DNA of 64,000 nt, from positions 62,001 through 126,000 of the forward strand of contig JAFACG010000045.1 in the NCBI GenBank assembly GCA_023425645.1, in the 5' to 3' direction. The notes under the pieces are model-generated. The model made no database searches. It had not been told where the DNA came from and worked only from the letters and a program-made list of their open reading frames with translations. Shown in pieces: positions 36,925-45,912 of the stretch (positions within the stretch are counted from its first letter, which is position 1; each line of letters opens with the position of its first letter). The position numbers were made by a program, and so were the translations under genes. Source of the stretch: Pseudomonadota bacterium (GTDB taxonomy: Bacteria > Pseudomonadota > Gammaproteobacteria > Burkholderiales > Burkholderiaceae_B).

Positions 36925-38010
36925 ATGGCTACCTTAAGTTTTCAAGGCGTCAAGAAAACCTATCCCAATGGCGTCGCCGTCATTCACGGCATAGACATGG
37001 ACATCCAGGACGGCGAATTCGTCGTCATCGTCGGCCCCTCGGGCTGCGGCAAATCCACCCTGATGCGCATGGTCGCGGGCCTGGAGTCCGTCACCAGCGG
37101 CGAGATCCGCATCGACGGCAAGGTCGTGAACGAACTGGAACCGGCCGAGCGCGACATCGCCATGGTGTTCCAGAACTATGCGCTCTATCCTCATATGTCG
37201 GTCTTCGACAACATGGCCTATGGCCTGAAGATCCGCAAGTTCTCCAAGGCCGATATCAAGCAGCGCGTGGACGCCGCCGCCGCCATCCTGGAACTGGGCC
37301 CGCTGCTGGAGCGCCGTCCCGCGCAGCTGTCAGGCGGCCAGCGCCAGCGCGTGGCCATGGGGCGCGCCATCGTGCGCGAACCCAAGGTGTTCCTGTTCGA
37401 CGAACCTCTGTCCAACCTGGACGCCAAGCTGCGCGTGCAGATGCGCCTGGAGATCCAGAAGCTGCACCAGCGTCTGCGCACCACCAGCCTGTATGTCACG
37501 CACGATCAGGTGGAAGCCATGACCCTGGCCCATCGTATGGTCGTCATGAACCACGGCGTGCCCGAGCAGATCGGCACGCCGGCCGAAGTCTTCGACAAGC
37601 CAGCGTCCGTATTCGTGGCCAGCTTCATCGGCTCCCCGCCCATGAATCTGCTGCCCGTCCAGGTATCCGAAAAAGGACTGATCAGCGACGACAATGGCCA
37701 GCCGCTGCAGTTCGGCCCGGAACTGGTTCCGGCGGGCTTGTACGGCCACAAGGCGTTTCTGGGCATACGGCCCGAACACATACGCCTGCATGCCCCAGGC
37801 CTGACCACGCAGGTGGAAATGGTGGAGATCCTGGGTTCGGAGCAGTTGCTGCACCTGGCGCACGGGGACTACCGCCTGGTGGTGCGCTGCCCGGTGGAAC
37901 AGACTCGCGACTACCCCATCCAGCTGGGCGAGACCATCCAGGTCGGCCATATGCCGCCTCATCCGCTGCACTGGTTCGACCGTGAAACGGGCCGGCGCAT
38001 CGAGGCCTGA
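36925..38010 (+). CDS. ugpC: sn-Glycerol-3-phosphate ABC transporter ATP-binding protein UgpC
   Basis: A 361-residue MalK-type ATPase. Walker [10 protein letters not shown] at about 38-46, Q-loop [14 protein letters not shown], signature [15 protein letters not shown], Walker [18 protein letters not shown], and a C-terminal TOBE domain with [15 protein letters not shown]. UgpC powers the importer, and the C-terminal domain is a regulatory site in relatives. Last gene of ugpBAEC; no ugpQ phosphodiesterase follows, in contrast to E. coli. Confidence 0.95.
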   Translation: MATLSFQGVKKTYPNGVAVIHGIDMDIQDGEFVVIVGPSGCGKSTLMRMVAGLESVTSGEIRIDGKVVNELEPAERDIAMVFQNYALYPHMSVFDNMAYGLKIRKFSKADIKQRVDAAAAILELGPLLERRPAQLSGGQRQRVAMGRAIVREPKVFLFDEPLSNLDAKLRVQMRLEIQKLHQRLRTTSLYVTHDQVEAMTLAHRMVVMNHGVPEQIGTPAEVFDKPASVFVASFIGSPPMNLLPVQVSEKGLISDDNGQPLQFGPELVPAGLYGHKAFLGIRPEHIRLHAPGLTTQVEMVEILGSEQLLHLAHGDYRLVVRCPVEQTRDYPIQLGETIQVGHMPPHPLHWFDRETGRRIEA

Positions 38011-38030
38011 TCTCCGGATCATGCGTGGAT

Positions 38031-38060
38031 AAAAAAACCGGCCTCAAGGCCGGTTTTTTT
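38031..38060. terminator. Bidirectional terminator between ugpC and orphan binding-protein gene
   Basis: A 13-bp perfect inverted repeat: seven A, CCGGCC, loop TCAA, GGCCGG, seven T. It lies between the convergent stop codons of ugpC and the gene at 38089 and should terminate on both strands. Confidence 0.93.
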
Positions 38061-38088
38061 ATGTGGCGGACAGCGTCCGGCCAGCGGC

Positions 38089-39213
38089 TTACTTGCCGTA
38101 GACCGTCTTGCTGCCGTCCGCATGCCAGGTGAACACATCGAACTTGAAGTTGTTCAGGTCACCCTGCTTGTTCCAGCTGATGTCGCCGATGGGCGTCTTC
38201 ACGGTGTTGGCGTGCAGGTAGTCGGCGACCTTGACGGGATCGTCCACGCCGGCGCCCTTGATGCCTTCGGCAATCGCCTGGGTGGCGGCATAGGCCGTCA
38301 GCTGGAAGGCGCCGCTTGCATCGCGCTTCTTGTCCTTGAAGGCCTGGACGATGGCCTTGTTGTCCGGATCCTGGGTGAAGTCGGCGGGCAGCGTCAGCAG
38401 CATGCCTTCCACGGCCTTGCCGGCGATGGCGTTGATGTCGGGGTTGCCGACGCCTTCAGGCCCCATGAACTTGGCGTTCACGCCTTGTTCGGCGGCCTGG
38501 CGCAGCAGCAGGCCCATCTCGGGATGGTAGCCGCCGAAATAGACGAAGTCGGCGCCGGAGGATTTCAGCTTGGTGATGACGGCGGAGTAATCGCTGTCGC
38601 CCGCGTTGATGCCTTCGAAGATGGAAACGGTGGTGCCGGCCTTCTGCAGCTCGGAGCGCACCGCGGAGGCGATGCCCTGGCCATAGGATTGCTTGTCGTG
38701 CAGGACGGCGACGTTCTTGGGCTTGATATGCTCCAGGATGAACTTGGCGGCGGCCGGGCCTTGCTGGTCGTCGCGGCCGATGGTGCGCAGGATCATCTCG
38801 TAGTTCTTGCCGTCGGTGACCGCGGGCGCGGTGGCCGAGGGGGTGACCATCAGCACGCCTTCGTTGTTGTAGATATCGGTGGCGGCGATGGTGGCGCCGG
38901 AGCACACGTGGCCCACGACGTAGTGAATCTTGTCATTGACGATGCGGTTGGCCACGACCGGGCCTTGCTTGGGTTCGCAGGCATCGTCCACCGTGACGGC
39001 CTGGAGCTGTTTGCCCAGCACGCCGCCGGCTGCGTTGATCTGCTCGATGGCGGTATCCACGCCCTGCTTGACCATTTCGCCGTACTGCGTGACCGCGCCG
39101 GTGAAGGGGCCGGCGATGGCGATGCGGATGGTATCGGCATGGGCGGCGCCGGACAAGAGCAGACCCGTTGCCAGGCTCATGGCCGCTGCAACAGGAGTAA
39201 AACGAATTTTCAT
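38089..39213 (-). CDS. Branched-chain amino-acid-type ABC substrate-binding protein, orphan copy
   Basis: A 374-residue LivJ/LivK-type binding protein with a signal peptide (KIRFTPVAAAMSLATGLLLSGAAHA). It shares DDACEPKQ, IGRDDQQGP, GDSDYSAVITKLK, MGLLLRQA-type and FMGPEGV segments with the livJ product at 31105, so the two are paralogues. No permease or ATPase gene is beside it, so it may feed the same LivHMGF complex with a different ligand range. ATG 39213 with GGAGG upstream is preferred over 39279. Confidence 0.92.
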   Translation of the reverse strand: MKIRFTPVAAAMSLATGLLLSGAAHADTIRIAIAGPFTGAVTQYGEMVKQGVDTAIEQINAAGGVLGKQLQAVTVDDACEPKQGPVVANRIVNDKIHYVVGHVCSGATIAATDIYNNEGVLMVTPSATAPAVTDGKNYEMILRTIGRDDQQGPAAAKFILEHIKPKNVAVLHDKQSYGQGIASAVRSELQKAGTTVSIFEGINAGDSDYSAVITKLKSSGADFVYFGGYHPEMGLLLRQAAEQGVNAKFMGPEGVGNPDINAIAGKAVEGMLLTLPADFTQDPDNKAIVQAFKDKKRDASGAFQLTAYAATQAIAEGIKGAGVDDPVKVADYLHANTVKTPIGDISWNKQGDLNNFKFDVFTWHADGSKTVYGK

Positions 39214-39337
39214 AGAAAACACCTCCGTGATTGTGCAAGAGAGCATACACCGAGAACGGCGGCGCATGCCCTCCTGCATCCGGCAAATCAGGGTTTTCTA
39301 TAGGGAGTTTGAAAACCGCCGCACCCTGATGCCGGAA

Positions 39338-40057
39338 TTACTGCAGCAGGCTGCGCAGCATCCAGGCGTTCTTCTCGTGCACGTCCAGGCGCTGGGTCAG
39401 CAGGTCGGCGGTGGGCTGGTCGTCGGCCGCGTCGGCGCGATCGAAAGCCGTGCGCGCGGTGCGGGCCAGCGCTTCGTTGCCCTTGACCAGCAGTTCGATC
39501 ATGGTGGTGGCGTCGGGCACGGACTTGGGCTGGGAAATGGAGGACAGCTTTTCGAATTCGGCGTACGTGCCGGGGGCGTAGTGGCCCAGGGCGCGGATGC
39601 GTTCGGCGATGTCGTCCAGCGCCTGCCACAGTTCGGTGTACTGCGTCATGAACAGTTCATGCAGCGTCTTGAACATGGGGCCGGTGACGTTCCAGTGGAA
39701 ATTGTGCGTCATCAGGTAGACCGTGTACGAGTCGGCCAGCACCTTGGACAGCTCCTGGGCGACGGCGGCGCGATCGTTGGACGAGATGCCGATGTCGATG
39801 TTCAGGACGCTGCTGGAGGCGGCGGGCTTGGCCGGTTTGGCGGCGGCCTTGGCAGGAGCCTTGGCAGGGGCGCTGGCGGCTTTCACGGCCTTCTTGGCAG
39901 GGGCTTTCTTGGCGGGCGCCTTGGCCGGGGCCTTGACGGCGACGGCGGCCTTGTCGTCAGCGGCGGCGGACGCTGCTGCGCTGGTATCGGCGGGCTTGGC
40001 CTGGGTCGCCTTGGTAGCCTTGACGGATTTACTCACTGTTTTCACGGCTTTTGCCAT
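39338..40057 (-). CDS. dps: Dps-type ferritin with histone-H1-like Lys/Ala N-terminal tail
   Basis: A 239-residue starvation DNA-protecting ferritin, longer than the usual 155-180. Residues 1-82 are Lys/Ala/Pro-rich with PAKKAPAKKAV-type repeats resembling bacterial H1 histones. The Dps four-helix core starts near 85 with MTHNFHWNVTGPMF (His118, His121) and has His133, Asp148 and Glu152 of the ferroxidase region; the position aligned with E. coli Asp67 reads Met137. It stores iron, removes peroxide and, through the tail, probably binds DNA strongly. It is 68 bp downstream of oxyR on the same strand, consistent with OxyR control. Confidence 0.93.
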   Translation of the reverse strand: MAKAVKTVSKSVKATKATQAKPADTSAAASAAADDKAAVAVKAPAKAPAKKAPAKKAVKAASAPAKAPAKAAAKPAKPAASSSVLNIDIGISSNDRAAVAQELSKVLADSYTVYLMTHNFHWNVTGPMFKTLHELFMTQYTELWQALDDIAERIRALGHYAPGTYAEFEKLSSISQPKSVPDATTMIELLVKGNEALARTARTAFDRADAADDQPTADLLTQRLDVHEKNAWMLRSLLQ

Positions 40058-40125
40058 AATGGACTCCTGTTGAACAGAGGGCTAAATAATACCTGGGGCA
40101 GAATAACACGCACAGGGCGTGCTGC

Positions 40126-41091
40126 TCAGGTTAATTCTGGATAGGGGAAACTGCCGCTGTATTCGACTTTCAGGTAGTTCACCCCAGCCAGCCCGCTTTC
40201 CATGATGCCACGGGTCAATGCGTCGATGGCGGAGGTGCGGGGAAAACTCTTACGCCAGATCAGGGCGATGCGTCGGTCGGGCACGGGTTTCTTGAACGGC
40301 ACGTAGGCCAGCAGGTCGTTGGCCTGCCCTGGCGAGGACAGGGAACTGGCCGGCAACACGGTCACGCCTATGCCAGTCGCCACCATATGGCGTATGGTCT
40401 CCAGCGAGGAGCCTTCAAAGGTGCGCTGTATGCCTTCGCTGGAGGCCGAGAAGCGCGAGAGCTCGGGACATACGCCCAGGACCTGGTCGCGGAAGCAATG
40501 GCCCGCGCCCAGCAACAGCATGGTCTGTTCCTTGAGCTCTTCCGGGTCCACCTCCTTGCGTTTGGCCCAGGGGTGATCGTGCGGCACGGCCACCACGAAA
40601 GGTTCGTCGTACAGCTCGCGTATCATCAGCCCGGTCTCGGGCAGCGGCAAGGCCACGATGGCGCAGTCGATCTCGCCCTGGCGCAGCAGCTCCAGCAGCC
40701 GCACGGTGAAGTTCTCCTGCAGCAGCAAGGGCATCTGGGGCGTCAGCTCGATCTGTTTGGGCACCAGCCGCGGCAGCAGATACGGGGCGACGGTATAGAT
40801 GATGCCCACGCGCAAGGGTCCGGCCAGCGGATCGTGGCCCTGGCGGGCGATCTCGCGCAGGTTGGCGCCCTCTTCCAGCACCTTCTGCGCCTGCGCCACG
40901 ATGCGCAGCCCGATGGGCGTGATGCCCACCTCGGTGCCGCCGCGCTCGAAGATGACCACGCCCAGCTCATCCTCCAGCTTCTTGATGGCCACCGACAAGG
41001 TCGGCTGGCTGACGAAGCAGGCCTCGGCGGCGCGCCCGAAGTGGCGCTCGCGCGCCACGGCGACGATGTACTTCAGCTCGGTCAATGTCAT
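40126..41091 (-). CDS. oxyR: Hydrogen-peroxide-sensing LysR regulator OxyR
   Basis: Senses H2O2 through a disulfide and activates antioxidant genes. The 321-residue protein has an N-terminal HTH (TLTELKYIVAVARERHFGRA) and the redox pair Cys199 and Cys208 in GHCFRDQVLGVC, the same numbering as E. coli OxyR. ATG 41091 with AAGGAA upstream is chosen over 41127. It starts 32 bp after recG, in the recG-oxyR order seen in relatives, and precedes dps, a classical OxyR target. Confidence 0.96.
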   Translation of the reverse strand: MTLTELKYIVAVARERHFGRAAEACFVSQPTLSVAIKKLEDELGVVIFERGGTEVGITPIGLRIVAQAQKVLEEGANLREIARQGHDPLAGPLRVGIIYTVAPYLLPRLVPKQIELTPQMPLLLQENFTVRLLELLRQGEIDCAIVALPLPETGLMIRELYDEPFVVAVPHDHPWAKRKEVDPEELKEQTMLLLGAGHCFRDQVLGVCPELSRFSASSEGIQRTFEGSSLETIRHMVATGIGVTVLPASSLSSPGQANDLLAYVPFKKPVPDRRIALIWRKSFPRTSAIDALTRGIMESGLAGVNYLKVEYSGSFPYPELT

Positions 41092-41123
41092 GGCAATTCC
41101 TTGTGCAAAACCGAATTTATGAT

Positions 41124-43205
41124 TCAACTGCGCAGCAATTCTTCCCTGCCCTTCATCCAGCGCTGCAGATGGGCCCGGGCGTGATCCGGATAGCGGCTGC
41201 GAAACTCCGCGACCAGCTCCTGGGCCTGCTCGATCAGGTCTTCGTCGGATTCCAGGCTGGCGAAGCGCAGCACGGCCTGTCCCGACTGGCGCATGCCCAT
41301 GAATTCGCCCGGGCCGCGCTGTTCCAGGTCGCGGCGCGCGATCTCGAAGCCGTCATTGGTCTCGTACATCGCCCGCAAGCGCTGGCGCGCCACGGCCGAC
41401 AAGGGCGTCTGGTACAGCAGCACGCAGACCGACTGCACCTGCCCGCGCCCTACCCGCCCGCGCAGCTGGTGCAGCTGCGCCAAGCCGAAGCGCTCGGCGT
41501 GTTCGATGATCATCAGCGAGGCGTTGGGCACGTCCACGCCCACTTCGATCACGGTGGTGGCCACCAGCACGTCCAGCTCGCCGTCGCGAAAGGCGTCCAT
41601 GACCTGCGCCTTGTCCGTGGCCGACAGGCGCCCGTGTATCAGCCCGACGCGCAAGGGCGCCAGCGCCTGGGCCAGGGCCGCATGCGTGTCCACGGCCGTC
41701 TGCAATTGCAGCGCTTCGCTTTCTTCGACCAGGGGACAGACCCAGTAGGCCTGGCGGCCCTGCGCGACTTCGGCGCGCACGCGCGCCATGACTTCCTCGC
41801 GCCGGCTGTCTTCGGCGAGCTTGGTGATGACCGGACTGCGCCCGGGCGGGAGCTCGTCGATGACCGAGACGTCCAGGTCGGCGAAGAAAGCCATAGCCAG
41901 CGTGCGCGGGATGGGCGTGGCGCTCATGTTCAGCTGGTGCGGCAGATACGGGCGGCCCTGTTCGTCGACGGTGTCGCCCTTGCGGTTCAGCTCCAGGCGC
42001 TGGCCCACGCCGAAGCGGTGCTGCTCGTCCAGGATGACCAGGCCCAGGCGCTGGAAGCTGACCTGTTCCTGGATCAGCGCCTGGGTGCCTATCACCAGCT
42101 TGGCCTGCCCGGAGGCGATGGATTCATAAGCCTGGCGGCGCGCCTTGGCGCCCAGGCTGCCCGTCAGCCAGGCCAGTTCCACGCCCAGCGGCTCCAGCCA
42201 GCCGCGCATCTTCAGGTAGTGCTGTTCGGCCAGGATCTCGGTGGGCGCCATCAGGGCCACCTGAAATCCGCTGGCGATGGCCTGGACGGCGGCCATGGCG
42301 GCCACGATGGTCTTGCCGCTGCCCACGTCGCCTTGCAGCAGGCGGTGCATGGGATAGGAGCGCAGCATGTCTTGCCCGATCTCGGCGACGGCGCGCTGCT
42401 GGGCCCCGGTCAGCGTGAACGGCAGGGAGGCGGCCAGTGCGCGGGCCAGTTCGGAATCCTGCGCGGTCAGGGGCGCGGCGTGCTGCGCCTGGCGCGCGGC
42501 GCGCGCTTCCGCCAGGGACAATTGCTGCGCCAGCAGTTCGTCGAACTTGATGCGGTTCCAGGCCGGATGGCCGCGCTCGAAGAGGTCGTCGTAGCTCAGG
42601 TCGGGCGGAGGATAGTGCAGCAGCCGTATGGCCTGCGCGAAAGGCATCAGGCCATGCTTGCGGCATACGGCCTCGGGCAGCGTGTCGCTCAGATCGGCAT
42701 GATCCAGTGCGTGGGCGATGGCCTTGCGCAGCTGGTCCTGGGACAGGCCGTCGGTGGTCGGATAGACGGGCGTCAGGGCGCGGGCCAGCGGCGCGCCGGC
42801 TGCCGACACCTTGGGGTGCACCATCTCAAGTCCGTGAAAGCCCTGGCGCACCTCCCCACGCACGCGCAGGGGCTTGCCGGCTTGCAATTGCTTCACCTGG
42901 CTGGGGTAGAAATGCAGCCAGCGCAAGGCCAGCTGGCCGGTGTCGTCGGCGATGCGGGCATGCAGCTGGGCGCGGGGCCGAGCTTGCACGTCCGTGCTGA
43001 TGATTTCGCCTTCGATCTGGGCCATCTTGCCCGGATACAGATGGGCGATGGGCTCGATCCGGGTCTCGTCCTCGTAGCGCAAAGGCAGGTGCACCACGAA
43101 ATCCGCCGGTTCGCGCAGACCCAGCTTGTCGAACTTCTGATCGAGGGAGACGGCCTTCCGGGCGGAGGACCGTTTGGCCTGGCGAGCAGGCCTGTCTGCG
43201 ATCAT
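41124..43205 (-). CDS. recG: ATP-dependent DNA helicase RecG
   Basis: A 693-residue helicase that remodels stalled replication forks and Holliday junctions. An N-terminal wedge/OB region (about 60-180), Walker A LQGDVGSGKT (about 310), DEQH box in LVILDEQHRFGVGQ, SATPIPRTLAM (motif III) and helicase motifs V and VI (TTVIEVGVDVPNAS, QLRGRVGRG) are all present. Complete and of normal length. It is downstream of ridA by 13 bp and is followed by oxyR. Confidence 0.97.
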   Translation of the reverse strand: MIADRPARQAKRSSARKAVSLDQKFDKLGLREPADFVVHLPLRYEDETRIEPIAHLYPGKMAQIEGEIISTDVQARPRAQLHARIADDTGQLALRWLHFYPSQVKQLQAGKPLRVRGEVRQGFHGLEMVHPKVSAAGAPLARALTPVYPTTDGLSQDQLRKAIAHALDHADLSDTLPEAVCRKHGLMPFAQAIRLLHYPPPDLSYDDLFERGHPAWNRIKFDELLAQQLSLAEARAARQAQHAAPLTAQDSELARALAASLPFTLTGAQQRAVAEIGQDMLRSYPMHRLLQGDVGSGKTIVAAMAAVQAIASGFQVALMAPTEILAEQHYLKMRGWLEPLGVELAWLTGSLGAKARRQAYESIASGQAKLVIGTQALIQEQVSFQRLGLVILDEQHRFGVGQRLELNRKGDTVDEQGRPYLPHQLNMSATPIPRTLAMAFFADLDVSVIDELPPGRSPVITKLAEDSRREEVMARVRAEVAQGRQAYWVCPLVEESEALQLQTAVDTHAALAQALAPLRVGLIHGRLSATDKAQVMDAFRDGELDVLVATTVIEVGVDVPNASLMIIEHAERFGLAQLHQLRGRVGRGQVQSVCVLLYQTPLSAVARQRLRAMYETNDGFEIARRDLEQRGPGEFMGMRQSGQAVLRFASLESDEDLIEQAQELVAEFRSRYPDHARAHLQRWMKGREELLRS

Positions 43206-43218
43206 GGCTGCCGGGAGG

Positions 43219-43605
43219 TCAGAGGTGCAGGATGGCCTCGACCTCGAACTGAGCGCCCTTGGGCAGGCTGGCCACGCCGATGGTGGAGCGCGCGGGGAAA
43301 GGCTGGGGGATCAGCTCGGCCATGATGGCGTTGGCGCTGGCGAACTTGCTCAGGTCGGTCAGGAACAGGTTGAGCTTGACGATGTCGTCCAGGGAACCGC
43401 CGGCCGCCTGGACGACGGCTTCCAGGTTGGCGAAGGCCTGGCGGACCTGGCCTTCGAAGTTTTCGGAAACCAGTTCGCCCGTGGCGGGCTCCAGGCCGAT
43501 CTGACCGGACAGGTAGACTGTCTTGCCGCCGGATGCGACGATTGCCTGGGAATAAGGGCCTACGGCGGCGGGAGCGGCATCGGTGAATACGACTTGCTTG
43601 GTCAT
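43219..43605 (-). CDS. ridA: RidA family reactive-enamine deaminase
   Basis: A 128-residue RidA (YjgF/UK114) protein that hydrolyses reactive 2-aminoacrylate and other enamines made by PLP enzymes. Landmarks are [29 protein letters not shown], the catalytic-site Arg in [16 protein letters not shown] and the C-terminal VEVEAI-like end (FEVEAILHL). It lies 13 bp upstream of recG, so the two are probably co-transcribed. Confidence 0.95.
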   Translation of the reverse strand: MTKQVVFTDAAPAAVGPYSQAIVASGGKTVYLSGQIGLEPATGELVSENFEGQVRQAFANLEAVVQAAGGSLDDIVKLNLFLTDLSKFASANAIMAELIPQPFPARSTIGVASLPKGAQFEVEAILHL

Positions 43606-43680
43606 GGTTAGAACCTCTGATGAGTGGTTTACTATCAGAGTTTAAGCGCCTATAGCTAAAATTAACAGTCGCCGACGCAA

Positions 43681-44457
43681 TTATTTTTCGACGAAAGCGC
43701 GTTCGATGACGTAGTCGCCGGGCTGGCCCACGCCGGGCGAAACCTGGAAGCCGCGGCTGTCCAACATGGCGCTGATGTCGGCCAGCATGGCGGGACTGCC
43801 GCACAGCATGGCGCGGTCCTGGGCGGGATCCAGGGCGGGCAGGCCCAGGTCCTGGCACAGCTTGCCCGATTCGATCAGCTGGGTGATGCGGCCCGTATTG
43901 CGGAAGGGTTCGCGCGTGACGGTGGGGTAATACAGCAGTTTTTCCCGCACCAGTTCGCCGAAGTATTCGTTCTGCGGCAATTCGTTCTGGATGAAGTCCG
44001 AATAGGCCAGCTCGCTGACGTAGCGCACGCCGTGCACCAGCACGACTTTCTCGAAGCGTTCGTAGGTGTCGGGATCCTTGATGATGCTCATGAAGGGAGC
44101 CAGGCCCGTGCCGGTGCCGAACAGGAACAGGTTGCGTCCCTGGCGCAGGTCGTCGATGACCAGCGTGCCCACGGGCTTGCGGCTGACCAGGATGCTGTCG
44201 CCTTCCTTCAGGTGCTGCAGCCGGGAAGTCAGCGGGCCGTCCTGCACCTTGATGCTGAGGAATTCCAGGTTTTCCTCGTAGTTGGCGCTGGCGATGCTGT
44301 AGGCGCGCATCAAGGGCTTGCCGTCCACTTCCAGGCCTATCATGACGAAATGGCCGTTGTGAAAGCGCAAGGCGGCATCACGCGTGGTGGTGAAGGAAAA
44401 CAGGGTATCGTTCCAGTGATGGACGCTCAGCACTCGTTCGGTATTGAAAGCTGCCAT
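43681..44457 (-). CDS. fpr: Ferredoxin/flavodoxin-NADP+ reductase
   Basis: A 258-residue FAD enzyme of the bacterial Fpr type. The FAD-binding RAYSIASANYEE, NADP-binding GTGTGLAPFMSII and LVHGVRYVSELAY, and the C-terminal CGSPAMLADISAMLDSRGF plus YVIERAFVEK are typical. It shuttles electrons between NADPH and ferredoxin or flavodoxin and supports oxidative-stress and iron-sulfur metabolism. ATG 44457 is used, since the frame upstream to 44571 is unlike Fpr; its ribosome-binding site is weak. It is divergent from the iron importer. Confidence 0.94.
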   Translation of the reverse strand: MAAFNTERVLSVHHWNDTLFSFTTTRDAALRFHNGHFVMIGLEVDGKPLMRAYSIASANYEENLEFLSIKVQDGPLTSRLQHLKEGDSILVSRKPVGTLVIDDLRQGRNLFLFGTGTGLAPFMSIIKDPDTYERFEKVVLVHGVRYVSELAYSDFIQNELPQNEYFGELVREKLLYYPTVTREPFRNTGRITQLIESGKLCQDLGLPALDPAQDRAMLCGSPAMLADISAMLDSRGFQVSPGVGQPGDYVIERAFVEK

Positions 44458-44771
44458 GGTAGTGTCGGTGTGGGTGGTCGGGAAATCCCGAGCAATTATG
44501 CAAAAACCTGTCCATTGTACCCAGTTCGCGGCGCAAATCCACGTGCAGACATCAGAAGGCCTTGATCGCAATCAGGATTTACCATCATATCTTGCAATCA
44601 GCGCCGTTCAGCTTGTTTTCAGAGGCCGGCGCCCTTATTCTAGTCGCCCTGCGGCTTCATTTCCGGGAGCGCCCTATTGTGAGACGGAACAGAAGCTGCT
44701 ACCTTTGCGTTTGATAATCATTACTATTTGTGCCTATCTTATCGGTTCAACAGAACTCCGGAGTTCTTTTC
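44458..44771. other. Intergenic region between fpr and fbpA
   Basis: About 314 bp without a supported gene. It includes the Fur-like box at 44712 and must hold both divergent promoters. The rest shows no clear structure. Confidence 0.5.
44712..44726 (+). promoter_or_regulatory. Fur-like box upstream of fbpA
   Basis: TGATAAT-C-ATTACTA matches the 7-1-7 Fur consensus TGATAAT-N-ATTATCA at 12 of 14 positions. It lies 45 bp before the fbpA ATG, so iron repression of the importer is expected. Confidence 0.7.
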
Positions 44772-45818
44772 ATGATGCGTTTCAAGCCGTCCGCCCGTTC
44801 CCTGATCCAAGCCCTGGTCCTGTCCGGACTGGGCGGTTTGTCCATGGCCGCGGTGGCCGCCGACGAGGTCAATCTGTACACCACCCGCGAACCGGGCCTG
44901 ATCACTCCTTTGCTGGAGACCTTCACCAAGGACACCGGCGTCAAGGTCAATACGGTATTCGTCAAGGACGGCCTGATCGAACGCGTCAAGACCGAAGGCG
45001 ACAAGTCGCCCGCTGACGTACTGATGACCGTGGATATCGGCAATCTGCTGGATCTGGTGGAAGCCGGGGTCACCCAGCCGATCGAGTCGGCCGCCCTGAC
45101 CGAGGCCATCCCCGCCAACCTGCGCGGCGCCGACAAGCAGTGGTTCTCCCTGTCCTTGCGCGATCGCGTGGCGTACGTGGCCAAGGACGTGGACGTCAAG
45201 AGCATCACTTACGAGGATTTCGCCGATCCCAAGTGGAAAGGCAAGGTCTGCATCCGTTCGGGCCAGCACCCCTACAACACCGCCCTGGTGGCGGCCATGA
45301 TCGCCCATGACGGCGCCGAGGCCACCGAAAAATGGCTGCGCGGCGTCAAGGACAACCTGGGCCGCAAGGCAGCCGGCGGCGACCGCGACGTGGCGCGCGA
45401 CATCCTGGGCGGCATCTGCGACGTGGGCATCGCCAACGCCTACTACGTGGGCCGCATGAAGAACGCCGAAGAAGGTTCGGACGCCCGCAAATGGGGCGAC
45501 GCCATCAAGGTGGTCCGCCCCACCTTCGCCAACGAGAAAAGCCAGGGCACGCATGTGAACATCTCCGGCGCCGCCGTGGCCAAGCATGCGCCCAACAAGG
45601 ACAATGCCGTCAAGCTGCTGGAGTACCTGGTGTCCGACAAGGCGCAGAGCCTGTACGCCAGGGCCAACTATGAATATCCGGTGCGCGCCGGCGTGGAGCT
45701 GGATCCCGTGGTGGCCAGCTTCGGCGAACTGAAGGTCGACCCCTTGCCCTTGACGGAGATCGCCAAGCATCGCAAGCAGGCCAGCGAGCTGGTTGACAAA
45801 GTTGGCTTCGACAACTGA
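44772..45818 (+). CDS. fbpA: Ferric iron ABC transporter substrate-binding protein
   Basis: A 348-residue periplasmic iron-binding protein of the FbpA/FutA type. After a signal peptide ending MAAVAAD, the mature part begins VNLYTTREPGLITPL. Iron-site Tyr residues are likely in YNTALVAAM and ANAYYVGRM. GGAG lies 8 nt before ATG 44772; a second ATG is 3 nt on. First gene of fbpABC, under a Fur-like box. Substrate Fe(III) is inferred from family and regulation. Confidence 0.92.
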   Translation: MMRFKPSARSLIQALVLSGLGGLSMAAVAADEVNLYTTREPGLITPLLETFTKDTGVKVNTVFVKDGLIERVKTEGDKSPADVLMTVDIGNLLDLVEAGVTQPIESAALTEAIPANLRGADKQWFSLSLRDRVAYVAKDVDVKSITYEDFADPKWKGKVCIRSGQHPYNTALVAAMIAHDGAEATEKWLRGVKDNLGRKAAGGDRDVARDILGGICDVGIANAYYVGRMKNAEEGSDARKWGDAIKVVRPTFANEKSQGTHVNISGAAVAKHAPNKDNAVKLLEYLVSDKAQSLYARANYEYPVRAGVELDPVVASFGELKVDPLPLTEIAKHRKQASELVDKVGFDN

Positions 45819-45912
45819 TCCATCCCGTTCCTTTTCCGCGACCGCCGGCTCCGAGCAATCGGGGCGGCGGTCGCCGCGCATTCAGGCGCCTGTAATTCAG
45901 CAGCATCGCATC

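Noticed and set aside
39292..39317. Inverted repeat GGTTTTC / GAAAACC after dps
   Set aside because: Perfect 7-bp arms, but a 12-nt AT-rich loop and no U-tract on the minus strand, so no terminator call was made.
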